Shown: positions 44,368 to 53,572 of the stretch, piece by piece
Layout of the letters: each line of letters begins with the position of its first letter
How positions within the stretch are numbered: the first letter of the stretch is position 1
Assembly: GCF_022180385.2 (NCBI RefSeq)
Contig: NZ_BQME02000001.1
Location: 1,244,975-1,308,974, forward strand
Direction of reading: 5' to 3'
DNA: 64,000 nt
Source: Paenibacillus sp. L3-i20
GTDB lineage: Bacteria > Bacillota > Bacilli > Paenibacillales > Paenibacillaceae
Made by a program: the position numbers and the translations under genes
The notes under the pieces: model-generated
The model's input: only the letters and a program-made list of their open reading frames with translations
Database searches by the model: none
What the model was told of the DNA's origin: nothing

Positions 44368-44913
44368 CTAGTTTTGTTCGATTAACCCGTATTTCCCGTC
44401 GCTGCGCTTATATACGACGTTTACTTCCTTATTATCTACATTAGCGAATACGAAGAAATTATGACCAACAAGATTCATCTGCAAAATTGCTTCCTCTACA
44501 TCCATCGGCTTCAGCGTGAACCGCTTCGTCCGAACGAGCTCAAGTTCATCTTCCTCCTCAAGCAAGCCTACTGCGGAGCCTGTTTCACGGAACAAGGCTT
44601 TCACTCCGCTGCCCTGTCTGAATTTACGATTCACTTTTGTTTTATGTTTACGAATTTGTCTTTCCAGCTTATCCACCACTAGGTCAATGGATGCGTACAT
44701 GTCGCCGCTTTTCTCTTCTGCTCTGAGTAAAACACCAACGAGCGGGATCGTCACCTCTACCGTATGCTGCCCTTTCGTAACGGATAGAGTAATATTAATT
44801 TCGGAGGCGACTGGTACTTCAAAATATTTTTCCAATCGGCTGAGCTTCTTTTCGACGTAGTCTCTCAATGCATCTGTTACCTGAAAGTGTTGACCTCGAA
44901 TGTTGTAAATCAT
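44368..44913 (-). CDS. hpf: Ribosome hibernation promoting factor, long form
   Basis: 181 residues: N-terminal S30AE/YfiA domain (1 to about 100) that binds the decoding centre, and a C-terminal dimerisation domain (about 122-181, KRFTLKPMDVEEAILQMNLVGHNFFVFANVD). The two-domain long form makes 100S ribosome dimers in Firmicutes. AGGAGG precedes the ATG. It has its own good promoter and terminator. Confidence 0.96.
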   Translation of the reverse strand: MIYNIRGQHFQVTDALRDYVEKKLSRLEKYFEVPVASEINITLSVTKGQHTVEVTIPLVGVLLRAEEKSGDMYASIDLVVDKLERQIRKHKTKVNRKFRQGSGVKALFRETGSAVGLLEEEDELELVRTKRFTLKPMDVEEAILQMNLVGHNFFVFANVDNKEVNVVYKRSDGKYGLIEQN

Positions 44914-44939
44914 GGGGCACTCCTCCTTTACATGCTCTT

Positions 44940-44968
44940 ATTATAGCATATGCAGGAGCCCAGATCAA
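44940..44968 (-). promoter_or_regulatory. hpf promoter
   Basis: Minus-strand -35 TTGATC (44963-44968), 17-bp spacer, consensus extended -10 TGCTATAAT (TATAAT at 44940-44945), about 30 bp before hpf. I saw no SigB or SigH element. Confidence 0.7.
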
Positions 44969-45007
44969 AATAGTTTTTTATTTATTTAGAATTTTCAGAT
45001 AAATAGT

Positions 45008-46108
45008 TCAAGTAGTTGATATCTTTAGCAGGGGAATTCCAGATTCGTAATAAATTTCATAACTTGCTCGCTTAGTAATCAATTTATTCTGTTGATAGAG
45101 ATCTTTGGTCTCATTTATCAAATTAAACTGACTTAGTGAATAATCTAACATGTTCAAGAAGTCAGCATCTAGTCCATGATAGGTTGATTTGAATAATGAA
45201 CCATCAACATCCTCATTTGTAACCAAATGAAAATAACTATTATTTAATGATTGAACGAAGGATTTCTTTTCCTCATATGGTACTAAGGAATCAGACACGC
45301 CTTGATAAGTAATGATCTGTGCTTTATTATCCACTTGTTTATACAAATACGGTAAGTTTAATATTTCATGATCCAAATCAAGCTTTTTCACCAGATAATC
45401 AAAAGTTACGTCAATCTCTAAATTATTCATTTCAGCAATCAGAACTCGATTTCCTTTTAAATACTGAGGAAACATCCATCCAGAATTATCAATGACAAGA
45501 TCGAAAACTCCTGGAATAAGGGAATTACATAGTAAACTTAGATATGCTCCTTGTGAATGACCATAAACAATAATTTTATTTCTATTAAAGTTAAGATCAT
45601 TATCCTTTAAAATGTTGATAACATAATATAATGCAGTTATATTATCTAGTGCTTGCATTAAACCCATCTCACAAAAATCGTCTAGCGATTCATTTGGCTT
45701 AAATTTTGCAGGAATGCTAGCAATACCACGGTTCTGGCTAATTTCTATCATTTTGGCCCATTTATCATGCGCTTGTGAAATCTCAACAATATCTTCTTTA
45801 GAAAATTGTTTGTTTAAGAATTCGCTACTTATAGTTATTGGTTCGATTGATTTTGACTGCATATGGGATTCCCCAAAATAATCACACTGAATTACAACTA
45901 GATTATGCTTATCACTACATACATCTCTCATTTTTTTGTATACTTTTGAATCTGTGCTCGCACCAAATCCTGCGATTAATAGTAATATTCCCGTATCATC
46001 ATTCACCCCATTGTCTGGCTCTGAAAAATAAAATGAAAGATCTCTTTGGCTGAAATTATTATGTATATTCGGATGAGCAGACCATTTTAATTCATACTGT
46101 TTAGACAT
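45008..46108 (-). CDS. DUF2920 family protein, alpha/beta-hydrolase fold
   Basis: 366 residues resembling DUF2920 proteins, which occur in flagellar glycosylation and motility-accessory loci of Campylobacter and in some Firmicutes. An alpha/beta-hydrolase nucleophile elbow GHSQGA lies near residue 185 and a likely oxyanion strand LLLIAGFGA near 42-50. Possible acid and His of a triad are in GVSDSLVP and TYHGLDAD. Its A/T-rich codon use is closer to the glycan operons than to neighbouring hpf and secA. GCGAGGG lies before the ATG. Function is not established; a role in glycan or flagellin modification is inferred from family distribution. Confidence 0.7.
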   Translation of the reverse strand: MSKQYELKWSAHPNIHNNFSQRDLSFYFSEPDNGVNDDTGILLLIAGFGASTDSKVYKKMRDVCSDKHNLVVIQCDYFGESHMQSKSIEPITISSEFLNKQFSKEDIVEISQAHDKWAKMIEISQNRGIASIPAKFKPNESLDDFCEMGLMQALDNITALYYVINILKDNDLNFNRNKIIVYGHSQGAYLSLLCNSLIPGVFDLVIDNSGWMFPQYLKGNRVLIAEMNNLEIDVTFDYLVKKLDLDHEILNLPYLYKQVDNKAQIITYQGVSDSLVPYEEKKSFVQSLNNSYFHLVTNEDVDGSLFKSTYHGLDADFLNMLDYSLSQFNLINETKDLYQQNKLITKRASYEIYYESGIPLLKISTT

Positions 46109-46144
46109 ATTAACCCTCGCTTCATCTAGTTGACTACAAATAAA

Positions 46145-46171
46145 GAAAAAGCCCCGGATGTCCGGAGCTCA
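46145..46171 (-). terminator. Terminator of the cold-shock gene
   Basis: Minus-strand stem GCTCCGGA-CA-TCCGGGGC with a short loop, followed by TTTTTC. It lies about 55 nt past the csp stop. Confidence 0.75.
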
Positions 46172-46226
46172 GTAATAGACACTGTCAATTGTACCATCTA
46201 TAAGGTGGCTGATGATAGCCGGATGA

Positions 46227-46424
46227 TTACAGTTTGACTACGTTTGCAGCTTGTGGACCGCGTGCGCCTTCTACAATGTCGAACTCAACCGATTGACCTT
46301 CTTCAAGAGTCTTGAAGCCTTCGGATTGAATTGCGGAGAAGTGAACAAATACGTCGCCGCCTTGCTCAGTTTCAATAAATCCATAACCCTTTTCTGCGTT
46401 AAACCATTTTACTTTACCTTGCAT
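46227..46424 (-). CDS. Cold shock protein (CspA/CspB family)
   Basis: Single cold-shock domain of 65 residues with RNP1 KGYGFIE and RNP2 VFVHFSAI; an RNA chaperone. I start at ATG 46424 (MQGKVKWFN) with AAGGGA 10 nt upstream; a TTG two codons earlier is too close to that site. The promoter lies about 60 bp upstream, leaving a leader that may be cold-responsive, as in other csp genes. Confidence 0.95.
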   Translation of the reverse strand: MQGKVKWFNAEKGYGFIETEQGGDVFVHFSAIQSEGFKTLEEGQSVEFDIVEGARGPQAANVVKL

Positions 46425-46487
46425 GTGCAAACATTCCCTTCATCTTCAAATGCTGTGAGGCGTCATTTAAGTGTGACCCACAATTTG

Positions 46488-46517
46488 ACTATAACACCTC
46501 ATTAATGGAATTGTCAA
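46488..46517 (-). promoter_or_regulatory. Cold-shock gene promoter
   Basis: Minus-strand consensus -35 TTGACA (46512-46517), 18-bp spacer, -10 TATAGT (46488-46493). Confidence 0.65.
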
Positions 46518-46597
46518 ACAATTTATTGTAAGCGAATTCATTGTTGCTATTACTGGGATTAGCCCCCTCTACAACTGACTAAACCCCGTATCTCCCT

Positions 46598-46623
46598 CCC
46601 TTTTTTTATATATAAAAAAAGGG
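46598..46623. repeat. Perfect 26-bp palindrome between csp and the CDP-sugar operon
   Basis: Two 13-bp arms without a loop: CCC, seven T and ATA, then the mirror image. In the 46425-46752 gap the other recognisable items are the csp promoter and a 7-bp hairpin (CCCCTCT / AGAGGGG, 46705-46733) just past the last operon gene. The palindrome could act as a weak terminator or cruciform; nothing shows which. Confidence 0.6.
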
Positions 46624-46752
46624 AATAGAATCCCAAATTCAATAGAAGGTGAATTTATTATTTGCCCAGCAACTCTTAGCGCTTTTGTCTGTGCTGATTC
46701 CATCCCCCTCTTATTTCAATATATTCAGAGGGGACATCTTAGCTCTCCTTTC

Positions 46753-47670
46753 TTACTGTACGACCAACTGTTCTCGCCACCACTCAATTGTTTCGCTAAG
46801 CCCTTCTTTCATAGAATAAGTTGGCTTCCACCCTACAATGTTAGTTAATCTACTCGTATCCGCCACGATCATCGGCGGCTCGCTTTGAGGAGATGGAATG
46901 GCATTTAGCTTAATTAGCTCCGTTTCCCCCATAAGGCAACCTACTTCATTGACGAGATCCTTTAAGAGATACGGTATACCTGATGCAACATTGACTGGCC
47001 CAGTTATGTCGGACTCCACTAACGCAACAAGAGCAGATGCAACATCTTTTACATACAAATAATCGCGTATTTGGTTACCATGAGAGCAATTTGCTGTCTT
47101 GCCCAACATTAATGACTGAATGACTGAAGGTACGAGGCGTAAGGGGTGTTCATTAGGTCCATACATATAAAATAACCTCGCCCAAGAGGTAGAAAAACAT
47201 TTTTTTTGATTGTAGGCGCTCAGCAATTGCTGCAACGTATTTTTACATGAACCATACATCGTCGTAAACGATAACGCTGTTTCATCTTCGTGACAAAGCT
47301 CAGCAGTAAAGTTATATTCTGCACATGTACCTACACCAACAAAACGCCGACCTCCTGCCGCTTTAAAAGCGTCTATTAAAGATAAAGTAGCTCTTACCCA
47401 TTGAACATTCGACGTTGAGTGCCAATATAGCCCCGGCGTAGTATCCCATGCTAGATGTAATAAGTGAGTTGGAGCCTCAAGTTCTTTAAATAAATCTGAA
47501 ACTTCCTTTTCATCCAGCAAATCAACCTCATGCCAACTAATCCGCTCATCATTTTTTTTATCCCCAATATGGGTCGTCAGGGCATATACCACATGCTCTG
47601 AATGCTTTAACAACTCAATAACATGTTTGCCTACAAATCCATTAGCACCAGTAACAATAATTTTCTTCAT
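46753..47670 (-). CDS. NAD-dependent sugar-nucleotide epimerase/dehydratase (extended SDR)
   Basis: 305 residues. N-terminal Rossmann motif TGANGFVG (7-14) and active-site YGSCK; C-terminal substrate region RDYLYVKDVASA. As last gene of the CDP-glucose operon, it probably reduces or epimerises the 4-keto group of the CDP-6-deoxyhexose made by its neighbours (inference). Its ATG overlaps the stop of the RmlC-like gene by 4 bp (ATGA). Confidence 0.85.
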   Translation of the reverse strand: MKKIIVTGANGFVGKHVIELLKHSEHVVYALTTHIGDKKNDERISWHEVDLLDEKEVSDLFKELEAPTHLLHLAWDTTPGLYWHSTSNVQWVRATLSLIDAFKAAGGRRFVGVGTCAEYNFTAELCHEDETALSFTTMYGSCKNTLQQLLSAYNQKKCFSTSWARLFYMYGPNEHPLRLVPSVIQSLMLGKTANCSHGNQIRDYLYVKDVASALVALVESDITGPVNVASGIPYLLKDLVNEVGCLMGETELIKLNAIPSPQSEPPMIVADTSRLTNIVGWKPTYSMKEGLSETIEWWREQLVVQ

Positions 47671-48200
47671 GCCTCATACCTGCCGTATCCCAGATCTTTA
47701 TCTGATATAATTCTACTTTCTTCATAGGGCCATTGTATGTTGAATAATGGATCGTCCCACCTTATACCACGTGAAGAGGCAGGATGAAAGAAGTGCCCCA
47801 TCTGATAGGACACCTCGGTATGATGGGATAATGTTTGGAAACCATGTGCTAAGCCTTGCGGGATATATAGCATCGTCCCGTTATTTTCCGTAAGCTCCAG
47901 GCCAAACCACTCCTTATGAGTAGGAGAATCTACTCTTAAATCAATGACAACATCATAAATGGCTCCCCTTGTGCAGCGTACAAGCTTACTTTCCTCATGG
48001 GGATAAGCTTGATAATGCATACCTCGCAAAGTTCCTTTACGTTCATTATAAGAGATGTTGCTTTGAACAAAAGAGGTCTGGAGACCGTATGCAGCAAACT
48101 CTTCCGAGCACCAGCTGCGAGCAAAATAACCTCTTTCATCCATAATGGGTTCCAGTTCTACGATAAAACAGCCCTTTAGGTTTGTTTCTATAAACTTCAA
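47667..48200 (-). CDS. dTDP-4-dehydrorhamnose 3,5-epimerase-like protein (RmlC/RfbC family)
   Basis: 177-residue RmlC cupin. The catalytic His is in LRGMHYQ, with supporting PQGLAHGFQTL and the Tyr/Asp pair region EVSYQM. In an operon with CDP-glucose genes the substrate is likely a CDP-4-keto-6-deoxyhexose rather than the dTDP sugar. Start is TTG with GGAGGT 6 nt upstream. It overlaps the next gene by 4 bp. Confidence 0.9.
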   Translation of the reverse strand: MKFIETNLKGCFIVELEPIMDERGYFARSWCSEEFAAYGLQTSFVQSNISYNERKGTLRGMHYQAYPHEESKLVRCTRGAIYDVVIDLRVDSPTHKEWFGLELTENNGTMLYIPQGLAHGFQTLSHHTEVSYQMGHFFHPASSRGIRWDDPLFNIQWPYEESRIISDKDLGYGRYEA

Positions 48201-48220
48201 CGTGTAACCTCCGTATCAAT

Positions 48221-48958
48221 TTACTCATTTGGCAAACGCTTCAAATACCCTTCCGGAGCAACCGTGATTAAGAGTTTATCTTCTATACTTTTATCCACAA
48301 CGAATTGCTGATTGTGTTTTAGAAACTGTCGAACCGCACTTTTAGGGCTGTTACCGCTTTTCCAAGGACGATCCTCAAAAAAGTGGTCAGGCATATCATC
48401 CACTACTGTATCAAGCACGATTAAGTAGCTATTCTCGCTGACTAATGGAGAATAGACTTCCAACTCTTTATATACATGTTCATGCGTATGATTGGAATCA
48501 AGTATAATGAGGACCGATTTGCGATTCGAGACGATGTTTACTACTTGTTTATAAACTTCCTGGCTTACAGAATCTCCTTCAATTAAATAAATGTTTTTAG
48601 ATAATGGATGATTCTCTATTTCGACTCTATTATGTGGTCTAATATCTACATCTACACCGATGACAATCCCGTCATTTCCGATTAGTTTTTGAAGAGAGGC
48701 ATAGAAAATAGCCGATCCTCCCCTGGCAATGCCAGTTTCAATAATGACATCTGGCTTAACCTTCCAAATAACCTCTTGGAGTGCGATCATGTCTTGTGGG
48801 AATTGAATAATCGGTATGCCTAACCATGTAAAATTATACGTATACTTATGTTCCACTTGCTGGAGAATAAAATCGTGCGCTGTCTTTTTCAGCGTTTCAT
48901 TATTTCCTAACGCTTGAATGTTTTGTATTTTCTCCAATTCAAATGCTGCTTTATCCAT
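48221..48958 (-). CDS. CmcI/RMNT family protein (cephalosporin hydroxylase-like, SAM-dependent)
   Basis: 245 residues of the CmcI fold: IIETGIARGGSAIFYASL (SAM-binding loop), VIGVDVDIR, LIILDSNHTHEHVYKELE. Members either hydroxylate cephalosporins or O-methylate sugars such as rhamnose in surface glycolipids. In this operon sugar O-methylation is the better guess. ATG 48958 has AGGTG 6 nt upstream; a GTG three codons earlier overlaps the site. Confidence 0.85.
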   Translation of the reverse strand: MDKAAFELEKIQNIQALGNNETLKKTAHDFILQQVEHKYTYNFTWLGIPIIQFPQDMIALQEVIWKVKPDVIIETGIARGGSAIFYASLQKLIGNDGIVIGVDVDIRPHNRVEIENHPLSKNIYLIEGDSVSQEVYKQVVNIVSNRKSVLIILDSNHTHEHVYKELEVYSPLVSENSYLIVLDTVVDDMPDHFFEDRPWKSGNSPKSAVRQFLKHNQQFVVDKSIEDKLLITVAPEGYLKRLPNE

Positions 48959-48981
48959 GTCAATCACCTATCCCTTATTTA

Positions 48982-50223
48982 TTATTTTTCAATAATGATG
49001 ACTTGAGGTACTGGAATAATCCATTTCCCACCCCACTCGCGTATAAATGCTGTTTGCGATATAATTTCATCTTTCAAATTCCAAGGAAATATAAATACAT
49101 AGTTCGGTTTTGTTTCTTTAATGCGCTCTGGCGAGAAAACGGGTATTCGTGAGCCTGGCAAGCAATGACCTTGCTTATGAGGACTTCGATCAACGGTGTA
49201 GTCGATATAATCGGCGTCCAGTCCACAATAATTAAGCAGTGTATTGCCCTTAGCAGGAGCTCCATAGCCAACGATCGTTTCATTCCGATCTTTAATAGAG
49301 ATGCACATGCTGACAATGTCTCTTTTCAACTGTACAGCTCTTTTTTTGAAAGCAGCATATTGGGCTAAATTTGTTATCCCAAAGTTATGCTCCATAGCTA
49401 GAGTGTCATATACAGCTGGTGAAACTTCATACTCCTCGTTCTCGCTATGTTTTGCATAGATACGCAATGAACCGCCGTGTGTAGGTAAGTGCTCAACATC
49501 AAACACCGTTAAACCATGTTTATGAAATAACTTGCTTACCGTCTGCAACGAATAATAAGAATAATGTTCGTGATAAATAGTGTCGAACTGCACATGTTCA
49601 ATTAGACGCAGCAAATGCGGGAATTCCATCGTAATAACGCCCGCCGGCTTCAGCACTATTTTCATACCTGCTACAAAATCATTCAGATTCGGAACATGCG
49701 CTAACACATTATTACCTAACAATAGGTCTGCGCCTTTTTGCTGATTAACCAGCGATGAAGCAAGCTTCGTCCCAAAAAAATCGACAACGCTCGGCACCCC
49801 TCGTTCTTCTGCAATCGCAGCAACGTTAGCCGCCGGCTCAATTCCAAGCACAGGCACGTTATAGTCAACAAAATACTGTAGCAAATAGCCGTCATTACTC
49901 GCAATTTCAATAACTTGGTGGTTCCTGTTGAACTTGTATTTGTCCATCATCTTATCTACGTATGCTTTGCTGTGCGCAAGCCAGCTTTCTGAATAGCTGC
50001 TAAAATAGGCATAATCGCTAAATATATGCTCCGGCGATTCATAATCCTCGATTTGGACAAGAAAACAGCCGCCGCACACGTACGTTTTTAGAGGATACAT
50101 CGCTTCCGACTGCTGCAAGCGTTCCGAATGGACATAGCTATTGGCTAATGGGGATATGCCCAAATCCAAAAACAGATCCTTGAGAGGATCACCGCATAAT
50201 CTGCAAACATTTATTTTTCCCAT
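48982..50223 (-). CDS. Sugar-nucleotide C-methyltransferase (TylCIII-like three-domain architecture)
   Basis: 413 residues. N-terminal zinc domain (CRLCG near residue 8 and CGGC near 51), central SAM domain (about 90-230, VIEIASNDGYLLQYF), the conserved YHEHYSYYS histidine motif used in NDP-4-keto-sugar C-3 methylation, and a C-terminal Rossmann-like domain (about 300-410, GYGAPAKGNTLLNYCG). It most likely adds a methyl branch at C-3 of the CDP-4-keto-6-deoxyhexose. TAGGAGATC precedes the ATG. Confidence 0.9.
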   Translation of the reverse strand: MGKINVCRLCGDPLKDLFLDLGISPLANSYVHSERLQQSEAMYPLKTYVCGGCFLVQIEDYESPEHIFSDYAYFSSYSESWLAHSKAYVDKMMDKYKFNRNHQVIEIASNDGYLLQYFVDYNVPVLGIEPAANVAAIAEERGVPSVVDFFGTKLASSLVNQQKGADLLLGNNVLAHVPNLNDFVAGMKIVLKPAGVITMEFPHLLRLIEHVQFDTIYHEHYSYYSLQTVSKLFHKHGLTVFDVEHLPTHGGSLRIYAKHSENEEYEVSPAVYDTLAMEHNFGITNLAQYAAFKKRAVQLKRDIVSMCISIKDRNETIVGYGAPAKGNTLLNYCGLDADYIDYTVDRSPHKQGHCLPGSRIPVFSPERIKETKPNYVFIFPWNLKDEIISQTAFIREWGGKWIIPVPQVIIIEK

Positions 50224-50232
50224 ACCGATCTC

Positions 50233-51288
50233 CTAAAGTGTATTGTAGTTTCTAATTTGATCATTTGTTACCGCAGACATATTCATCCCGCTCAAATAAC
50301 TCTCATACCACTCCATCGTCCATTCCACAGCTTCGGAAAACGCTAACTTGGGTATCCAACCTAGTTGATCATGTGCTTTCTGACTATTCAAAACTAAATA
50401 CGTCGCTTCATATGGCCCTCCCGTAGTCGAATATTGAACATCAACAGTACGTGGCATATAACTCCGACTGCTCTCTATTAATTGTTCGACCGTTCTGAAA
50501 TCTTGAGCAGAGGGACCAAAATTCCAAGCTCCTGTAAAAGTATCTTGCTCGCTCCATAACTTTTCCGCTAGGAGCATATAACCGTGAATACAGTCGAGTA
50601 CATGTTGCCATGGACGAACCGCCTTCGGCTGACGGATATTAATCGCTTCTTGATTCATAATCGAACGGACGAAATCAGGAATAATTCGATCCCTCGACCA
50701 GTCGCCCCCGCCAATGACATTCCCCGCCCTTGCCGAAGCTATATACTTGTCATTCGCACCATAGAATGAGCGTGTATAGGCTGTGCTCACAAGTTCTGCA
50801 CAACCCTTACTTGCGCTATAAGGATCATGCCCGCCCATCGCATCGCTTTCCACAAAACTTTTCTGCACATTTCTGCTATTTTCATAACATTTATCACTTG
50901 TTACATTAATGATCGCCTTGAGCGAATCTACATGCCTTGCTGCCTCTAGAAGATGTACCGTTCCCATCACGTTTGTAGAGAACGTTTCTACTGGGTTATT
51001 ATATGAAGCTCGAACTAATGGCTGTGCTGCCAAGTGGAAAATAATATCGGGTTGGTAGTCCGTAATAGCCCGCTTAAGCGTTTCATAATTCCGTATATCC
51101 CCAAATTGTGAATTCATCACATTGGAGAGTTGTACGACATGAAAGAGATCATTCGGCTGGAGAGGCTGCAAAGCGTATCCATAAATATCGGCTCCCTGCT
51201 GAAGAAGGAGAAGCGCAAGCCAACTCCCCTTAAAACCGGTATGTCCTGTCAGGAATACTTTTTTGCCCCGCCAAAATGTTCCCTGCAT
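50233..51288 (-). CDS. rfbG: CDP-glucose 4,6-dehydratase
   Basis: 351 residues, extended SDR. TGHTGFKGSWLA cofactor loop (14-25) and DPYSASKGCAE active site; NVTSDKCYEN is typical of RfbG. It makes CDP-4-keto-6-deoxyglucose from CDP-glucose. ATG 51288 is chosen because GGAAGGTG lies 8 nt upstream and it overlaps the last base of the rfbF stop (TAATG). Confidence 0.94.
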   Translation of the reverse strand: MQGTFWRGKKVFLTGHTGFKGSWLALLLLQQGADIYGYALQPLQPNDLFHVVQLSNVMNSQFGDIRNYETLKRAITDYQPDIIFHLAAQPLVRASYNNPVETFSTNVMGTVHLLEAARHVDSLKAIINVTSDKCYENSRNVQKSFVESDAMGGHDPYSASKGCAELVSTAYTRSFYGANDKYIASARAGNVIGGGDWSRDRIIPDFVRSIMNQEAINIRQPKAVRPWQHVLDCIHGYMLLAEKLWSEQDTFTGAWNFGPSAQDFRTVEQLIESSRSYMPRTVDVQYSTTGGPYEATYLVLNSQKAHDQLGWIPKLAFSEAVEWTMEWYESYLSGMNMSAVTNDQIRNYNTL

Positions 51289-52058
51289 TACGACCACACC
51301 TTCCAAGGGGCCTTATCCGTCGTCCATAATTCCTCCAGCTTCATCTTATCGCGCAAGGTGTCCATTGGTTGCCAGAACCCATCGTGCAAATACGCAGATA
51401 GCTGCTTCTCCGCAGCGAGACTCTCAATCGGCCCGTTCTCCCATATACACGCGTCATTATCAATATATTTAAACACCTCTGGTCCCAGTACAAAGAAACC
51501 GCCGTTAATCCATGTTGAATCCCCTTCATGCTTCTCCCTAAAGCCACTTACCCGATCATTCTCCAGCTCGATGACACCAAATCGCCCTGGCGGTCTAACC
51601 GTTGTAACGGTCGCTTTTCTGTTGTTCTTTTGATGGAAAGCAATCAATTCGGCAATGTTCACGTCACTTAGCCCATCGCCATACGTAAAACAAAACGTTT
51701 CACCTTCCACATATTTCTCCACACGCTTCAACCTTCCGCCTGTCATCGAGTGTTCACCTGTATCAATAAGAGTTACATTCCATGCTTCGGAAGCATTGCG
51801 GTGCACCTTCATTTCGTTGTTCCGAATATCAAAGGTTACATCCGACGTATGCAAGAAGTAGTTCGAGAAATATTCTTTAATTAAGTAACCTTTATATCCA
51901 AGGCAAATAATAAAATCGTTAATGCCATAGTGCGAATACATCTTCATAATGTGCCACAGAATAGGCTGACTCCCGATCTCCACCATGGGTTTAGGTTTGA
52001 TAATTGTTTCTTCACTAATTCTAGTACCAAGCCCGCCAGCAAGAATTACTGCCTTCAT
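51288..52058 (-). CDS. rfbF: Glucose-1-phosphate cytidylyltransferase
   Basis: 256 residues. LAGGLGTRISEET nucleotidyltransferase signature (6-18), KPKPMVEIG and TYGDGLSD metal-binding region are typical of RfbF. It makes CDP-glucose and commits the operon to CDP-activated sugars. It overlaps the upstream glycosyltransferase gene by 4 bp and rfbG by 1 bp. Confidence 0.95.
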   Translation of the reverse strand: MKAVILAGGLGTRISEETIIKPKPMVEIGSQPILWHIMKMYSHYGINDFIICLGYKGYLIKEYFSNYFLHTSDVTFDIRNNEMKVHRNASEAWNVTLIDTGEHSMTGGRLKRVEKYVEGETFCFTYGDGLSDVNIAELIAFHQKNNRKATVTTVRPPGRFGVIELENDRVSGFREKHEGDSTWINGGFFVLGPEVFKYIDNDACIWENGPIESLAAEKQLSAYLHDGFWQPMDTLRDKMKLEELWTTDKAPWKVWS

Positions 52059-53572
52059 ACCTTATCCCTCCGCCTGGCGGATACAAGCAAATCTTGGCCA
52101 CCAATTAAATTGCCAATCATCTGTGTAGATATAATTTCAAAACCTGCTGCTAGAATAGATTGCGTTTCATTGATTACGGCGGCTCCATTTAACCCAGTGA
52201 AACTAATTCGACAAGCAAGCTGTCCTTCATCAGTAAGCAGGTAAGCTACATCATTGAATATATTTTTATTAATTTGCAGTGTATCTAAGTCAATTTCTAA
52301 TACGATATACGAATAAAAATTTTCATCACCAAGGATCGTGCTCATATCGGAGAGAGAACCAACAATGGTTCGATCTGAAACGGTTTCGATATCAAGCTTG
52401 TATTTACTGTCCCAATAATAGCTATGAATAGCTATATCGAAGTTCCCTTTTGCTCTAAGCATGTTTTTTATTTGAAGTGGATTACTTCCGCATTTCGTGT
52501 TGATGCCCAATATTTTCACAGGGTCACGAGTAGATTTAACGTCTAAAGTCTCCAACATAATGGGTTGAAAATCACACCCGTCCCACGAGTCTAAGCCAAA
52601 CTTATTTCTGAATACGTCTCTACAAATAGCTAACGAATTATTTTGAATCTGATCGGTACCGACCGTCACTGAACCAAAGTGATGTGTATACGTATCCCCG
52701 CAGAAAACAAGCTTATAACCCGCTCTTCTAATTCGAAAGCTAATATCATCATCCGCAAACTCGCCATAATAGTAGGCCGGGTCGTAATATCCAATCTCCT
52801 TGAGCAGTGCTGTACGCACCATGAGAACACATGGCAGCAGTCTGACTCTTTCTTGCCACTTAAGGGGATCCGTTTGATTATATCCAGCAGCAAATTGTTG
52901 TAATTCATCTATATTGTTATACGCTGCCGGAATTCGTTGGAAATTACTAATGATACCTGCACCTGGTGATACGTACCCAATCGATTCATCTGATTCAATG
53001 CAAGCCAATAGATTATCCAGCCATCTCGTTGTAAAAATAAAATCATTACATACACTAGCCGTATATTTCCCTCTCGCAATTTTCATTCCTTCATTAAATC
53101 CGCCAACCACACCTTGGTTCACAGGTAGATGAACCGGTCTAGTGTTAGCTGGTAAACTATTGAAATAGTCCATTGTTCCATCCGACGATCCGTTGTTGAC
53201 CGCTATAAGCTCGAAATCGATGTGCGAGGTGTACTTAAAGATGCTGTCTACACACATTTTTGTAAAATCCAATTTGTTATAGGCTAATAGAACAATGCTT
53301 ACTAATGGTTTCTTTACTGTTTCCAGCTGCTCTTTGCATTCTTCAATTTTGCAAGCTATCGTCTTTTGAAGAACAGTATCCTTTGTCGTCTCCAATGACT
53401 GCTCATAAAAAGAAATAGCCCGCTCGAAATGACCCAGTCGCTGCTGTACAGTTGCTACAAGATACTGTATGTTTGCATCATCTGATTGTTTGGCTATTTC
53501 TTCAAGTAGGTACTTCTCAGCTTCATTGTATTTATTAGCCTCTATTAACTCGTAAATCTCTTCTTTATTCAT
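52055..53572 (-). CDS. Family 2 glycosyltransferase with N-terminal TPR segment
   Basis: 505 residues. Residues 1 to about 85 are TPR-like helices (YNEAEKYLLEEIAKQ, HFERAISFYEQSLE). About 92-330 is a GT-A domain (SIVLLAYNKLDFTKMCVDSI, NNGSSDGT, the RPVHLPVNQGVVGGFNEG loop, FADDDISFRIRRAGY). The C-terminal 150 residues look like a degenerate methyltransferase or small Rossmann domain and were not identified. TPR-GT2 proteins often glycosylate flagellin or S-layer proteins directly. Overlaps both neighbours by 4 bp. Confidence 0.88.
   Translation of the reverse strand: MNKEEIYELIEANKYNEAEKYLLEEIAKQSDDANIQYLVATVQQRLGHFERAISFYEQSLETTKDTVLQKTIACKIEECKEQLETVKKPLVSIVLLAYNKLDFTKMCVDSIFKYTSHIDFELIAVNNGSSDGTMDYFNSLPANTRPVHLPVNQGVVGGFNEGMKIARGKYTASVCNDFIFTTRWLDNLLACIESDESIGYVSPGAGIISNFQRIPAAYNNIDELQQFAAGYNQTDPLKWQERVRLLPCVLMVRTALLKEIGYYDPAYYYGEFADDDISFRIRRAGYKLVFCGDTYTHHFGSVTVGTDQIQNNSLAICRDVFRNKFGLDSWDGCDFQPIMLETLDVKSTRDPVKILGINTKCGSNPLQIKNMLRAKGNFDIAIHSYYWDSKYKLDIETVSDRTIVGSLSDMSTILGDENFYSYIVLEIDLDTLQINKNIFNDVAYLLTDEGQLACRISFTGLNGAAVINETQSILAAGFEIISTQMIGNLIGGQDLLVSARRRDKV

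Noticed and set aside
46425..46752. Extra small gene between csp and the SDR gene
   Set aside because: Only short, stop-interrupted frames without ribosome binding sites; the space is explained by the csp promoter, a palindrome and a hairpin.
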